DNA of 64,000 nucleotides, taken from positions 186,001 through 250,000 of the forward strand of contig NZ_JAAVJH010000006.1 of the NCBI RefSeq assembly GCF_012035195.1, given 5' to 3'. The notes below the pieces were generated by a model. The model was not told where the DNA came from and made no database searches. It worked only from the letters and a program-made list of their open reading frames with translations. This stretch comes from Sphingomonas corticis (GTDB lineage: Bacteria; Pseudomonadota; Alphaproteobacteria; Sphingomonadales; Sphingomonadaceae). This document shows positions 9,551-18,706 of the stretch, piece after piece (the first letter of the stretch is position 1; every line of letters starts with the position of its first letter). The position numbers and the translations under genes are program-made.

Positions 9551-10431
9551 GCCTGCTTCCCCAGCAATTCGTCGATGATGTCGTCCAGCGCCGCGCGCCA
9601 GTCGCGCGGCACGATGCCGAAGTCGCGCGTGAGCGTGGCGTGGCTCAGCCGCGAATGCGCCGGGCGCGTCGCGGGCACCGGATAGTCGGCGGTCGTGATA
9701 CCGGCGACCTCCGGCGATGGACCGCCGTGGCGCTGGCCTGCCGCGAAGATCGCACGCGCGAAGCCCGCCCAGGTCGTCTCGCCCGCATTGGTGAAGTGCC
9801 AGGTGCCGGCGAGGCTCGCGTCCGCGGCCATGCGCATCGCGATGGTGGCGAGCGCGGCGGCGAGATCGGCCGCGCCGGTCGGCGCGCCGTGCTGGTCGTC
9901 CACCACCGTCAGCCGCTCGCGCTCGGCGCCAAGCCGCAGCATCGTCTTGATGAAGTTGTGCCCATGCGCCGACACGACCCAGCTCGTGCGCACGATCGCG
10001 TGGCGCGGTGCGCCGGTGCGCACCGCCAGCTCGCCGCCCAGCTTCGACGCGCCGTACACGTTCAGCGGCCCGACCGCGTCGTGCACCTCCCAGCCGCCCG
10101 GCTTCGTGCCGTCGAAGACGTAGTCGGTGGAGACCTGCACCAGCGGCACGTCCGCCTCGCGGCACGCCTGCGCGAAGGCGGCGGGAGCGAGTGCGTTGAC
10201 CGCCCAGGCGGTGACGGCGTCGCTCTCCGCCTTGTCCACCGCCGTATAGGCCGCGCCGTTGATGACCGCGGCCCAGCGCCGCGAGGCGACCAGCGCGGCG
10301 ATGGCGGCGGTGTCGGTCAGGTCGAGCGTGTCCTGGTCCACGGCGTGCACGCCCCAGCCGCCTGGCCAGCGATGGCGCCGCAATTCGGTGCCCAGCTGCC
10401 CGTTCGCGCCGGTGACGAGGATGGTGTTCAT
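9547..10431 (-). CDS. rmlD: dTDP-4-dehydrorhamnose reductase
   Basis: Catalyses the last step to dTDP-L-rhamnose, NAD(P)H-dependent reduction of the 4-keto group. It has 294 residues. The extended-SDR glycine motif GANGQLG is at 8-14, the Ser/Thr motif STDYVFDG at 101-108, and the active-site YGASK has Tyr126 and Lys130. The tail contains the family motif [18 protein letters not shown]. It is translationally coupled to rmlA by ATGA. Upstream it is separated from rmlB by 114 bases that carry a paired hairpin repeat, the only large gap in the rml group. Confidence 0.96.
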   Translation of the reverse strand: MNTILVTGANGQLGTELRRHRWPGGWGVHAVDQDTLDLTDTAAIAALVASRRWAAVINGAAYTAVDKAESDAVTAWAVNALAPAAFAQACREADVPLVQVSTDYVFDGTKPGGWEVHDAVGPLNVYGASKLGGELAVRTGAPRHAIVRTSWVVSAHGHNFIKTMLRLGAERERLTVVDDQHGAPTGAADLAAALATIAMRMAADASLAGTWHFTNAGETTWAGFARAIFAAGQRHGGPSPEVAGITTADYPVPATRPAHSRLSHATLTRDFGIVPRDWRAALDDIIDELLGKQA

Positions 10432-10451
10432 GTCCGGCTCCCTTCGTCCCC

Positions 10452-10544
10452 CGTCACCCCGGCTTCGTGCCGGGGTCCAGGGCCGCTTGCCCCAACGCCC
10501 GTTGCTCTTGCCGCCCTGGATGCCGGGACGAGCCCGGCATGACG
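10452..10544. repeat. Paired REP-like hairpin repeat between rmlB and rmlD
   Basis: Two inverted arms of 32 bases (10452-10483 and 10513-10544) share outer ends CGTCA and TCCAGGGC. Each arm also folds on itself: CCCCGGC-TTCGT-GCCGGGG in the left arm and TGCCGGG-ACGAG-CCCGGCA in the right. The stem changes between the two are compensatory, so base pairing is kept. The layout is like a bacterial interspersed mosaic element. A second copy is at 33898-33980. Inside the rml operon it may act as an mRNA stabiliser or partial terminator; this is inference. Confidence 0.75.
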
Positions 10545-10545
10545 A

Positions 10546-11598
10546 TCAGGCCGCGATCCCGCGCCGCTCGCTCGCCTTCGCCCCGACCAGCGGGCGCCAC
10601 CAGTCCTCGTTGGCGAGATACCAGGCGACCGTCTTCTCGATCCCGCTCTCAAACGTCTCGGCCGGCTCCCAGCCGAGCTCGTCCCTGATGCGGCTCGCGT
10701 CGATGGCGTAGCGCTTGTCGTGCCCGGGCCGGTCGGCGACGTAGCCGATCTGCTCGGCATAGGACTTCCCGTCGCCACGCGGGCGCAGCCTGTCGAGGAT
10801 CGCGCAGACGGTCTGCACGACCTCCAGATTCTGTTTTTCGTTGTTGCCGCCGACATTGTAGGTGCGGCCCACCGTGCCCGCCTCGAACACGCGGCGCAGC
10901 GCGCGCACGTGGTCCTCGACATACAGCCAGTCGCGCACCTGGTCGCCCTTGCCGTAGACCGGCAGCGTCTCGCCCGCGAGCGCCTTCACGATCATCAGCG
11001 GGATCAGCTTCTCGGGAAAGTGGTACGGCCCGTAATTGTTCGAGCAATTGGTGATGAGCACCGGCAGCCCGTAGGTGTGGCCCCAGGCGCTGACGAGATG
11101 GTCGCTGCCCGCCTTCGACGCCGAATAGGGCGAGCGCGGGTCGTAGGGCGTGTCCTCGGTGAAGAGGCCCGTCTCGCCCAGCGAGCCGTAGACCTCGTCG
11201 GTCGAGATGTGATGGAAGCGGAACGCCGCCTTCGCCTCGCTCTCGAGCGACTGCCAGTAGCTGCGCGCCGCGGATAGCATCGTGAAGGTGCCGACCAGGT
11301 TCGTCTGAATGAACGCGTCCGGCCCGTCGATCGAGCGGTCGACGTGGCTCTCCGCGGCGAGATGCGTGACGACGTCGGGCCGGAAGCGCTGGATCGCCGC
11401 CTCCACCGCGGCGCGGTCGCAGATATCGCCCTGCACGAACTCGTAGCGGTTGGAGCGCGACGCGCCCTCCACCGTCGACAGCGTGCCGGCGTAGGTCAGC
11501 TTGTCGAAGTTCAGCACCGCATGCTCGGTGTCGTCGATCAGGTGACGCACCAGCGCCGAGCCGATGAACCCGGCACCGCCGGTCACGAAAATCCGCAT
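10546..11598 (-). CDS. rmlB: dTDP-glucose 4,6-dehydratase
   Basis: Converts dTDP-glucose to dTDP-4-dehydro-6-deoxyglucose, the second step of the rhamnose pathway. It has 350 residues. The NAD motif GGAGFIGS is at 7-14, [12 protein letters not shown] at 79-90, and [12 protein letters not shown] at 131-142 carries the catalytic Asp-Glu pair. [12 protein letters not shown] has the active-site Tyr158 and Lys162, and [17 protein letters not shown] follows. It starts nine bases after the end of rmlC. Confidence 0.97.
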   Translation of the reverse strand: MRIFVTGGAGFIGSALVRHLIDDTEHAVLNFDKLTYAGTLSTVEGASRSNRYEFVQGDICDRAAVEAAIQRFRPDVVTHLAAESHVDRSIDGPDAFIQTNLVGTFTMLSAARSYWQSLESEAKAAFRFHHISTDEVYGSLGETGLFTEDTPYDPRSPYSASKAGSDHLVSAWGHTYGLPVLITNCSNNYGPYHFPEKLIPLMIVKALAGETLPVYGKGDQVRDWLYVEDHVRALRRVFEAGTVGRTYNVGGNNEKQNLEVVQTVCAILDRLRPRGDGKSYAEQIGYVADRPGHDKRYAIDASRIRDELGWEPAETFESGIEKTVAWYLANEDWWRPLVGAKASERRGIAA

Positions 11599-11607
11599 GT
11601 CGGTCCT

Positions 11608-12168
11608 TCAGGAAAGGGGAAGGAGAGGGCGCCCGTCGTAGGCAAACGGGCTTTCGAAGTCGTCAAGCGACGGCAGCACCTTGTCCTTGTCGCTCAATTC
11701 GGGCGCGGTACCCGCAGGGAGCGGCCAGTCGATGCCGGCGCTGTCCCAGCGGATGCCGCCGTCGCTCGCCGGCGCGTAGAGCGCCGAACATTTGTAGACG
11801 ACCTCGCAATTGGGCTCCAGCGTCAGAAAGGCGTGGGCGAATCCCACCGGGATGAACAACTGATGCCCGTTCTCCGCCGACAGCTCCGCGGCAACCCACT
11901 GCCCGTAACTGGGCGACCCGCGCCGCACGTCCACCGCCACGTCGTAGATGCGCCCGCGGATGCAGCGCACCAGCTTGTCCTGCGCGTCCGGCGGCGACTG
12001 GAAATGCAGCCCGCGCAGCGTGAACGCCGACACGGAGAGCGAGTGATTGTCCTGCACGAACCGTGACGGGATCCCGCGCGCGTGGAATGCCGCCTCGTTG
12101 TACGTCTCCGTGAACCAGCCCCGCGCGTCGCCGAAGCGGCGCGGCTCGATCAGTTGCACGGGGTTCAC
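11608..12168 (-). CDS. rmlC: dTDP-4-dehydrorhamnose 3,5-epimerase
   Basis: Third enzyme of dTDP-L-rhamnose synthesis, a cupin epimerase. GTG at 12168 was chosen because it overlaps the cysS stop as GTGA, has TTGGAG upstream, and gives the normal RmlC length (186 residues) and opening (NPVQLIEPRRFGDARGWFTE). An ATG 21 bases earlier is less favoured. Key motifs are TLRGLHFQ (catalytic His55), DKLVRCIRGRIYDVAVD, FIPVGFAHAFLTL and VVYKCSALYAPASDGGIRWD. Confidence 0.95.
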   Translation of the reverse strand: MNPVQLIEPRRFGDARGWFTETYNEAAFHARGIPSRFVQDNHSLSVSAFTLRGLHFQSPPDAQDKLVRCIRGRIYDVAVDVRRGSPSYGQWVAAELSAENGHQLFIPVGFAHAFLTLEPNCEVVYKCSALYAPASDGGIRWDSAGIDWPLPAGTAPELSDKDKVLPSLDDFESPFAYDGRPLLPLS

Positions 12169-13595
12169 AGCGTCGGTCTCCAATCCCATCCGAGCGGGTC
12201 GCCGTCCATCACCTCCACGCCCGCGCACGTCAACTCGTCGCGGATCGCGTCCGACCGCGCGTAATCCTTCGCCGCGCGCGCCGCTCGCCGCTCGGCCAGC
12301 CGTGCCTCGATCAGGTCCCCGTCGATCGCGGCGTCGACAGGGCGCACGCGCAGGTCCTCGCGCGACAGCACCGCCAGGTTCAGCCCCAGCACGGCGTCGA
12401 AGTCGGGCAGCGCCGCCAGCCGCGCGGAGGGCGACAGCGCCTTGTCCGCCAGCATGGCGTCCAGCACCGGCAGCGCGCGCGCGGTGTTCAGGTCGTCGCT
12501 GAGCGCCGCATCCAGTTCCGCGAGATAGCGGCCCGCCTCCGCACCGCCCTTGCCGCTGTCGCGTGCGCGCAGCGCGGCGACGGCGTGCACCAGCCGCTTC
12601 AGCCGCACCTGCGCCGCGGCGAGCCCGTCCCAGCTGAATTCCAGCTCGTTGCGATAATGCGCCTGCAGGCACATCATGCGGTAGGCGAGAGGGTGGAAGC
12701 CGCGATCGACCAGTCGCTGGAGGCGCAGGAAATCGCCGGAGGATTTGCTCATCTTTCCCGTACGATCGACGAGGAAGTTGTTGTGCAGCCATAGCTTTGC
12801 CCCGGGGTCGCCGCAGCCGCAATGCGCCTGGTTCTGCGCGATCTCGTTGGGGTGGTGGATCTCGCGATGGTCGATCCCGCCGGTGTGGATGTCGAACGGC
12901 AGACCGAGATATTTGGCGCTCATCACCGAGCATTCGAGATGCCAGCCCGGTGCGCCGCGGCCCCAGGGCGAATCCCACTCCATCTGCCGCGTCTCGCCGG
13001 GCGGGGAGGTGCGCCAGATCGCGAAATCCTGCGGATGGCGCTTGCCCTCCACCGCCGCGATCCGGCCCTCCGCCGCATCATCCGCGCTCCCCGCGAGCGC
13101 GCCATAGTCGGGCACGCTGGTCACGTCGAAGTACAGGCCGTCGTCCAAGCGGTAGCAATGCTTCGCCTCCATCGCGCGGCCCCACTCGATCATCTCCGCG
13201 ACATGGTCGGTCGCGCGCGGCATATGCGTCGGCGTGCGGATGTTCAGCGCGGCGAGGTTCTCCTCGAACGCCTGCGTGTAATGCGCCGCCACCTGCCAGA
13301 TGTCGCGCCCGCTCGCCTTCGCCGCCGCCTCCATCTTGTCGTCGCCCGCGTCGGCGTCGCTGGTCAGGTGGCCGACGTCGGTGATGTTGAGGACGTGCGT
13401 CAGCCGCAGCCCTTTCCACGTCAGCAGGCGCGAGAGGGTGTCGGTGAAGACATAGGCGCGCAGGTTGCCGATATGCGCGTAGTGATAGACGGTCGGCCCG
13501 CACGAGTAGACGCGGGCGTGCCCCTCCTCGATCGGCGCGAACGTCTCCGTCGCGCGGGTCAGGCTGTTGTGGAGGCGGAGGGGCGCACCGTGCAT
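12165..13595 (-). CDS. cysS: Cysteinyl-tRNA synthetase
   Basis: A 476-residue class I aminoacyl-tRNA synthetase that charges tRNA-Cys. The HIGH motif is HIGN (41-44), preceded by the zinc/substrate Cys32 in YSCGPTVYHYA. The other zinc ligands are in HLECSVMSAKYLG and GIDHREIHHPNEIAQ. The KMSKS loop (TGKMSKSSGDFL) is near residue 280. It is the first gene of the leftward cysS-rmlC-rmlB-rmlD-rmlA run and overlaps rmlC by four bases, so an essential translation gene and a sugar-nucleotide pathway probably share a transcript. Confidence 0.97.
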   Translation of the reverse strand: MHGAPLRLHNSLTRATETFAPIEEGHARVYSCGPTVYHYAHIGNLRAYVFTDTLSRLLTWKGLRLTHVLNITDVGHLTSDADAGDDKMEAAAKASGRDIWQVAAHYTQAFEENLAALNIRTPTHMPRATDHVAEMIEWGRAMEAKHCYRLDDGLYFDVTSVPDYGALAGSADDAAEGRIAAVEGKRHPQDFAIWRTSPPGETRQMEWDSPWGRGAPGWHLECSVMSAKYLGLPFDIHTGGIDHREIHHPNEIAQNQAHCGCGDPGAKLWLHNNFLVDRTGKMSKSSGDFLRLQRLVDRGFHPLAYRMMCLQAHYRNELEFSWDGLAAAQVRLKRLVHAVAALRARDSGKGGAEAGRYLAELDAALSDDLNTARALPVLDAMLADKALSPSARLAALPDFDAVLGLNLAVLSREDLRVRPVDAAIDGDLIEARLAERRAARAAKDYARSDAIRDELTCAGVEVMDGDPLGWDWRPTL

Positions 13596-13620
13596 GGCGC
13601 GCCCCTTAGCGGCTTTGACG

Positions 13621-14526
13621 CTATCGCGCGATGCCGATGATCGCGCTCGCCTGATAGCCCGCTGCCGCGGAGCCGGTGAACGTCGGCGTCTGCTGCGCGA
13701 CCTGCGCCGCGCTGTTGTCGCCGAAGATGTTGTCGCTCGACAGCGACACGCGCGCGAATCGGCTCGCGCTGCCGGGATAGGTCGCCGTGTCGGCGAACAC
13801 CGTGGTGCACAACGCGGCCGGCATCGCCAGCTGCGAGGTCAGCACGGCGTAGCGCCCGCCGATCGCGGCGGAGAGGCTGGAGAACACCTCGAAGTGCATG
13901 TGCGGCCAGCGCCCGTCGTAGCAGGCGGGGAAGATCGTCGTGAACGTCACCTGCCCATTGGCGTCGGTCACCTGCACGCCGCGCAGATAGCTCTCGGCCG
14001 CGCCCGACGCGTAGAGCGAGTAATTGCCGTTGCGGTCGCAATGCCACAGGTAGACGGCGTATCCCGCCAGCGGCGCGCACGAGGCGTTCACGTTCACCAC
14101 CGTCAGCGTCAGCGTGACCCTGGTGCCCGTCGCCACGGTGGTGGTCGTCAGGAAGCTGGGCCGGATATCGCTGCGCACCACGCCGCTGGAGGTCAGCACG
14201 TTCGACGTCGAGCCGGCCGAACTGTTCGTCCCGTCGGCGGGGTAGGGGCCGGCGGTTTCCGTCGGGTCCAGCACGCATCCCGCGCCCGACGTCGCGGTGG
14301 GCGTGGGCGTGGGCGTGGCGGTGGCGGTCGGCGTGGGCGTGGGCGTCGCGCTCGTCGTCGTGGCGCTGCTGTCCGTTTCGCCGCCGCAGCCGGCGACCAG
14401 CGCCATCGTGCCGGCGCCCGCGAACCACTTCAATGCGCGGCGGCGCTCCATCACCCGCGCCATCACGGCCAGGTCGTGCGCCAGTCCGCGGTCGTGATCC
14501 TCGATGATGTGGTCGTCGTGCTGCAT
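13621..14526 (-). CDS. Tat-exported lipoprotein-like intradiol dioxygenase homologue
   Basis: A 301-residue protein. The ATG at 14526 has CCGGAGGG just upstream. Residues 28-47 look like a Tat signal with lipobox (RRRALKWF, then ALVAGC with Cys47). A Thr-Pro-Ala low-complexity linker follows (about 61-79), encoded by an imperfect GTGGGC-type tandem run at 14295-14355. The domain after it opens like intradiol dioxygenases (CVLDPTETAGPYPADG). Candidate non-haem iron ligands are Tyr169, Tyr203, His209 and His211 (PACYDGRWPHMHFEV). The short Tyr-to-His spacing fits the extracellular intradiol-like subfamily rather than catechol or protocatechuate dioxygenases. Substrate unknown; possibly aromatic compounds outside the cytoplasm. 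Confidence 0.82.
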   Translation of the reverse strand: MQHDDHIIEDHDRGLAHDLAVMARVMERRRALKWFAGAGTMALVAGCGGETDSSATTTSATPTPTPTATATPTPTPTATSGAGCVLDPTETAGPYPADGTNSSAGSTSNVLTSSGVVRSDIRPSFLTTTTVATGTRVTLTLTVVNVNASCAPLAGYAVYLWHCDRNGNYSLYASGAAESYLRGVQVTDANGQVTFTTIFPACYDGRWPHMHFEVFSSLSAAIGGRYAVLTSQLAMPAALCTTVFADTATYPGSASRFARVSLSSDNIFGDNSAAQVAQQTPTFTGSAAAGYQASAIIGIAR

Positions 14527-14627
14527 GGCGTTCCCTCCGGTTCCTGCCGAAGAAGATGACGCCGCCGTGTCGCGCGCGAATGTCGCCGCGCGACGCACAT
14601 GTTGCGGATTGTTTCAGCGCGCCGGCA

Positions 14628-15947
14628 TCAGCGGGCGAGCGGCAACACCACCGCCGCCACCGCGCCCGCGCCGTCGTCGCGCGGGCCCAGCGACACGCTG
14701 CCCCCGTGCCGCGCCGTAATCGACCGCACGATCGCCAGGCCCAGCCCCGTGCCCCCGGTGGCGCGGTTGCGCGACGCCTCGCCGCGCACGAACGGCTCGA
14801 ACAGGCGCTCGGCCTGAGTCGCGGGAACGCCGGGGCCGCGATCCGCCACCGTCACGCACACCGTGCCGCCCTCGACGCGCCAGGCGACCGCCGCCTCGCC
14901 GCCGTAGCGCACCGCATTGTCGATCAGGTTCGCGAACAGCCGCCGCAGCGCGCCCGCGTCGCCGCGCACCACCGCGCGCTCGCCCGGCCGTGCCGTGACG
15001 GGCGCGCCCGCCACCGCCATGTCCTCGACCAGGCTGTCGATCAGGCTGGCGAGGTCGAGCCGCACCGCCTCGCCGGAGGCCGATTCGTCGCGCGCGAAGC
15101 GGAGCGTGTCGGCGATCATCGCGCGCATCTCGTCGATGTCGGCCATGGCGCGATCCCGCAGCGATTCGGGCAGCCGATCCACGTGGAAGGCGAGGCGGCT
15201 GAGCGGGGTGCCCAGGTCGTGCGCGATCGCGCCCAGCATCGCGGTGCGCCCCTCGGCATGGCTCGCCAGCCGATCGTGCATCGCGCCCACCGCGGCGGTC
15301 AGCGCGCGGACCTCCGCCGGGCCGCCCGTGGGGAAATCGGGTCGCGCCGCCCCCGCCTGCGCCGCCGCCGCCGCGCGCGCCAGCTCGCGCAGCGGGCGCG
15401 AGACGGCGCGCGCCAGCGCCCAGGCGGGAAGGGCGAGCAGCGCGATCGCCAGCGCCATCGCCGCCAGCGTGTTGGCGTGCCAGCGCGTGAAGGCGGGACC
15501 GGTGGCGTTGCGCACCACGCGCCAGCCGTCGCCGGTGCGCCACGCCACGGTGAAGCGACCGAACAGCTCGCGTCCGCCGCGCCGCGGGCGCAGCTCCGTA
15601 TTGGCGATCACCTGGGTCGCGGGCACGCGCAGCAGCGCGGCGATCCGCGCCGCCGTGGCAGCATCCGCGCTCTCGCGCCAGCGCGGCGGCGGTGCGGCAT
15701 CGGTGCGGGCCACCGTCAGCGGCCGGTCGCGGCCGAAATCGCGTTGCGGCGGCGCGCGTCGTCCCGGCGGCGGCGATCCGCGCAGCGCGTCGGCGACGGC
15801 GAACAGCGGGCGTGGCGGCTCCATCGGCGGCGGGCCGCTGTACGTCACGAAGAACAGCACCGCCGTCGCCGCGACCACCGCGCCGATCACCAGCGCCAGG
15901 ATGTGCGCCGCGATGGGCCGCGCGGCCCGGCTAACGACGGTCGACAT
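14628..15947 (-). CDS. Sensor histidine kinase of the EnvZ type
   Basis: A 439-residue membrane kinase. Helix 1 spans about residues 13-35, a periplasmic segment 36-158 with a Pro/Arg-rich start follows, helix 2 is about 159-180, and HAMP about 177-228. The dimerisation/phosphoacceptor region reads AMLGAIAHDLGTPLSRLAFH with His243. The usual Arg of the HDLRTPL box is Gly here. The ATPase part has LFANLIDNAVRYGGEA (N box), VADRGPGVP (G1) and GGTGLGLAIVRSI (G2). Its ATG lies 17 bases inside the end of the response regulator gene, so the two are co-translated. Confidence 0.94.
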   Translation of the reverse strand: MSTVVSRAARPIAAHILALVIGAVVAATAVLFFVTYSGPPPMEPPRPLFAVADALRGSPPPGRRAPPQRDFGRDRPLTVARTDAAPPPRWRESADAATAARIAALLRVPATQVIANTELRPRRGGRELFGRFTVAWRTGDGWRVVRNATGPAFTRWHANTLAAMALAIALLALPAWALARAVSRPLRELARAAAAAQAGAARPDFPTGGPAEVRALTAAVGAMHDRLASHAEGRTAMLGAIAHDLGTPLSRLAFHVDRLPESLRDRAMADIDEMRAMIADTLRFARDESASGEAVRLDLASLIDSLVEDMAVAGAPVTARPGERAVVRGDAGALRRLFANLIDNAVRYGGEAAVAWRVEGGTVCVTVADRGPGVPATQAERLFEPFVRGEASRNRATGGTGLGLAIVRSITARHGGSVSLGPRDDGAGAVAAVVLPLAR

Positions 15948-16662
15948 GCGCGACGAACATATAGCCTTCGTTGCGGACCGTGCGGATCAGCTCCACCTGC
16001 TCGCCGGAGGCATCGTCGCGCGCCAGCTTGCGGCGCAGGCGGCTGACCTGCACGTCGATGGCGCGATCGAAATGATCCGAATCGACGCCGCGCGACAGGT
16101 CCAGCAACTGGTCGCGCGTCAGCACGCGGCGCGGATGCTCGACCAGCGCCAGCAGCAGCCGGAACTCGCCGTCGGACAGGTTGATGACCACGTCGTCCGG
16201 ATCGAACAGCTGACGCGCCACCGCGTCCAGACGCCAGCCCGCGAAGCGCAGGAACGGCCGGGCCCCAGGGATCGGCGCGGCAGTGGCGGCGGCGTCCTTG
16301 CGCCGCAGTACCGAGCGGATGCGCGCCAGCAGCTCGCGCGGGTTGGCGGGCTTCGCGACGTAATCGTCCGCGCCCATCTCCAGCCCGACGATGCGGTCCA
16401 CCTCCTCGCCGATGACCCTCATGATGATGACCGCCGGCCCGGTGGCGCGGTCGAGCGAGCGGAGGATCGACAGCCCGTCCTCGCCCGGCATCATCACGTC
16501 GAGCACGATCAGCGCGTAGCCGTCGCGCGCCATCAGCGCGCGCATTTCCGCCCCGTCGGCGGCGACGTCCACGCGATAGCCATGACCGGACAGGAAGGCC
16601 GCGGTCAGTTCCCGGATGCCGGGGTCGTCGTCGACGATCAGCAGGCGGTGCGCGGTGTCCAC
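15931..16662 (-). CDS. OmpR-family response regulator with an altered receiver switch residue
   Basis: A 243-residue regulator, partner of the overlapping kinase. GTG at 16662 is chosen: it has GAGGAG five bases upstream and gives the usual N-terminus (LLIVDDDPGIRELT). An ATG at 16719 would add 19 residues. In the receiver, the acidic pocket is DDD (11-13), phospho-acceptor Asp55 (VLDVMMPGEDG) and Lys104 (ADDYVAKPANPRELL). The usual hydroxyl switch residue (as in MLTAKGEE) is replaced: the segment reads IIMRVIGEE. The C-terminal winged helix is normal (INLSDGEFRLLLALVEHP, then VQVSRLRRKL and IRTVRNEGYMFVAHV). Target genes are unknown. Confidence 0.93.
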   Translation of the reverse strand: MDTAHRLLIVDDDPGIRELTAAFLSGHGYRVDVAADGAEMRALMARDGYALIVLDVMMPGEDGLSILRSLDRATGPAVIIMRVIGEEVDRIVGLEMGADDYVAKPANPRELLARIRSVLRRKDAAATAAPIPGARPFLRFAGWRLDAVARQLFDPDDVVINLSDGEFRLLLALVEHPRRVLTRDQLLDLSRGVDSDHFDRAIDVQVSRLRRKLARDDASGEQVELIRTVRNEGYMFVAHVDRR

Positions 16663-16894
16663 GGTCTCCTCGCCGGCCGGTTGGCCGAGGGCTGGTTCGA
16701 TGCGGGCGGGCTGGTACATGCCGTCGATGTGCGCAACCGGCGTATCGCCGACATTGCCGGGCTGCAACAATCGGCGTTCGCGTGACAGGTGTTGCGCGCG
16801 GGACACAGGTGGAGGGCGGCCCTGCACTTTCCGCGCGCCCCGCGTATAGGCGCAATGGAGGCCGGGACGGCTCCGGCAGGACGGAGGTTGCCGC

Positions 16895-17719
16895 ATGACC
16901 CGCATCGCGCTCGCACAGACGACCACCGGCATCGATCCGGCCGCCAATGCCGCGGCGCTGGTCGCCGCGATCGCCGAGGCGGCGGCGGGCGGCGCGGCGA
17001 TGGTCTTCACGCCGGAAATGTCCAACCTGCTGGATCGCGATCGCGCCCGCGCCGCGGCGTCGATCCGCGGTGAAGGCGACGACGCGGTTCTCGCCGCCGT
17101 GCGCGACGCCGCCGCTCGCCACGGCGTGTGGGTCCACCTGGGCTCGCTGGCGCTCCGTCGCGACGACGGCCGGCTCGCCAACCGCGGCTTCGTGATCGAC
17201 GCCGAGGGAGCGGTCCGTGCCCGCTACGACAAGATGCACCTCTTCGACGTCGACCTGCCGACGGGCGAGAGCTGGCGCGAATCGGCCGCCTATGCGCCGG
17301 GCGCGCGCGCCGTGGTGGTGGATACGCCCGCGGGGCGGCTGGGCCTGTCGATCTGCTACGACCTGCGCTTTCCCGACCTGTATCGCGCCTTGAGCGACGC
17401 GGGCGCGACGATCCTGTCTGTCCCGGCCGCCTTCACCCGGCCAACGGGGGCGGCGCACTGGCACCTGCTGCTACGTGCGCGAGCGGTGGAGGCGGCGGCC
17501 TTCGTCGTGGCGGCGGCGCAGGCGGGGGAGCACCAGGACGGGCGCGCCACCTACGGCCACTCGCTGGCGGTCGACCCGTGGGGAGAGGTGATCGCCGACG
17601 CGGGCGACGTGCCGGGCCTGGCCTTCGCCGCGCTCGACGCCGCGCGCCTCGCCGAGGTGCGCGCCAGGCTTCCGGTGCTCGCGCACCGTCGCGCGATCCC
17701 GCCGGTCGAGGTTGCCTAA
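16895..17719 (+). CDS. Carbon-nitrogen hydrolase, deaminated-glutathione amidase type
   Basis: A 274-residue nitrilase-superfamily amidase. The catalytic triad is visible: Glu41 ([10 protein letters not shown]), Lys112 ([12 protein letters not shown]) and Cys153 ([16 protein letters not shown]). The motifs [16 protein letters not shown] and [14 protein letters not shown] fit the Nit1/YbeM branch, which removes deaminated glutathione. That assignment is by similarity to the family and is not certain, since some relatives act on other omega-amides. The gene diverges from the two-component pair and is followed by rpsU. Confidence 0.88.
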   Translation: MTRIALAQTTTGIDPAANAAALVAAIAEAAAGGAAMVFTPEMSNLLDRDRARAAASIRGEGDDAVLAAVRDAAARHGVWVHLGSLALRRDDGRLANRGFVIDAEGAVRARYDKMHLFDVDLPTGESWRESAAYAPGARAVVVDTPAGRLGLSICYDLRFPDLYRALSDAGATILSVPAAFTRPTGAAHWHLLLRARAVEAAAFVVAAAQAGEHQDGRATYGHSLAVDPWGEVIADAGDVPGLAFAALDAARLAEVRARLPVLAHRRAIPPVEVA

Positions 17720-17804
17720 GGCGCCGCGCTCTGTTAGAGCCGGTCCATTCGGCGCAGGCCTGCCTGTCGCCGCGATTGCCGTTTTTCCGGAGTTCTTTGG
17801 GTTT

Positions 17805-18011
17805 ATGCAGATCATCGTCCGCGACAACAACGTCGACCAGGCCCTTCGCGCGCTCAAGAAGAAGCTGCAGCGGGAGGGCGTGTATCGCGAGATGAAGCTG
17901 CGTCGCCACTACGAGAAGCCGTCGGAGAAGCGCGCGCGCGAGCGTGCCGCCGCCGTGCGCCGCGCCCGCAAGCTGGAGCGCAAGCGCGCCGAGCGCGACG
18001 GCGCGCGGTGA
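17805..18011 (+). CDS. rpsU: 30S ribosomal protein S21
   Basis: A 68-residue, highly basic small-subunit protein that sits near the anti-Shine-Dalgarno region and helps initiation. The sequence opens [20 protein letters not shown] and continues [20 protein letters not shown], the family pattern; the C-terminus is Arg/Lys/Ala-rich as in alphaproteobacterial S21. ATG at 17805 has CCGGAG 12 bases upstream. It lies alone between the amidase gene and an FKBP gene. Confidence 0.97.
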   Translation: MQIIVRDNNVDQALRALKKKLQREGVYREMKLRRHYEKPSEKRARERAAAVRRARKLERKRAERDGAR

Positions 18012-18018
18012 GCGCGCG

Positions 18019-18041
18019 GGCCGGCGCACGAGGCGCCGGCC
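18019..18041 (+). terminator. GC hairpin after rpsU
   Basis: GGCCGGCGC, a five-base loop and GCGCCGGCC form a perfect nine-pair stem seven bases after the rpsU stop. There is no T tract, so it may be a weak terminator or an mRNA end-stabilising structure. Confidence 0.5.
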
Positions 18042-18119
18042 GCTCGTGACCCTGATGTGACTACCCGCGGCGCCGGGCCCGTGACCCGGGCCTGCAACCG
18101 CCCAGCAGAGCGCCCGCCT

Positions 18120-18677
18120 ATGTCGACCGTCACCGCCGTTCCGCTGCTCCCCGTCAAGCGCGCCTATCTCGTCTGGCTGTGGCTGGGCCTGGCGCTCGCG
18201 CTGGTCGCGGGAGTGGCGCTGGCGAAGGCGGGCGACACCGGCATTCGCACCACGCCGTCGGGCCTGCGCTATCGCGTGATCGCCCCCGGCAGCGGCACCG
18301 CGCACCCGACCGACTCCGACGTTGCCCTTGTCAATTACGTCGGCAAGCTGCCCAACGGCACGATCTTCGACCAGTCGCAGCAGCCCACGCCGCTGCCGGT
18401 GGCGGGCATGATCAAGGGCTTCAGCGAGGGGCTGAAGCTGATGCCCAAGGGCGCGAAGTACCGTTTCTGGATTTCGCCGGAGCTGGGTTACGGCGCAGAG
18501 GCCAAGGGGCCAATCCCCGCCAATTCGACGTTGGTGTTCGACGTCGAGCTGGTCGACTTCATTCCCGAAGCCACGCTCCGCGCGCTTCAGCAGCAGCAGA
18601 TGATGGCGCCCGGCGCGATGCCCGGCGGCGCCGTACCTCCCGGTGCGCTGCCTCCCGGCGCGGGCGGCGGTCGCTAA
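18120..18677 (+). CDS. FKBP-type peptidyl-prolyl cis-trans isomerase, membrane-anchored
   Basis: A 185-residue protein folding factor. Residues about 14-36 are a hydrophobic signal anchor (AYLVWLWLGLALALVAGVAL), so the FKBP domain (about 45-150) faces the periplasm. The domain has the family pattern: PSGLRYRVIAPGSG, VALVNYVGKLPNGTIFDQSQ, VAGMIKGFSEGLKLMPKGAK, YRFWISPELGYG and STLVFDVELVDF. A Gln-Met-Pro-Gly-rich tail ends the protein. The ATG at 18120 precedes the anchor directly; an upstream GTG would add an unlikely Arg-rich leader. Confidence 0.92.
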   Translation: MSTVTAVPLLPVKRAYLVWLWLGLALALVAGVALAKAGDTGIRTTPSGLRYRVIAPGSGTAHPTDSDVALVNYVGKLPNGTIFDQSQQPTPLPVAGMIKGFSEGLKLMPKGAKYRFWISPELGYGAEAKGPIPANSTLVFDVELVDFIPEATLRALQQQQMMAPGAMPGGAVPPGALPPGAGGGR

Positions 18678-18706
18678 AAGACCATCACGACGATGTGAGA
18701 ACGCCG

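Noticed and set aside
14295..14355. Tandem GTGGGC run looking like a CRISPR or satellite repeat
   Set aside because: It is in frame within the dioxygenase gene and encodes the Thr-Pro-Ala linker; there are no unique spacers.
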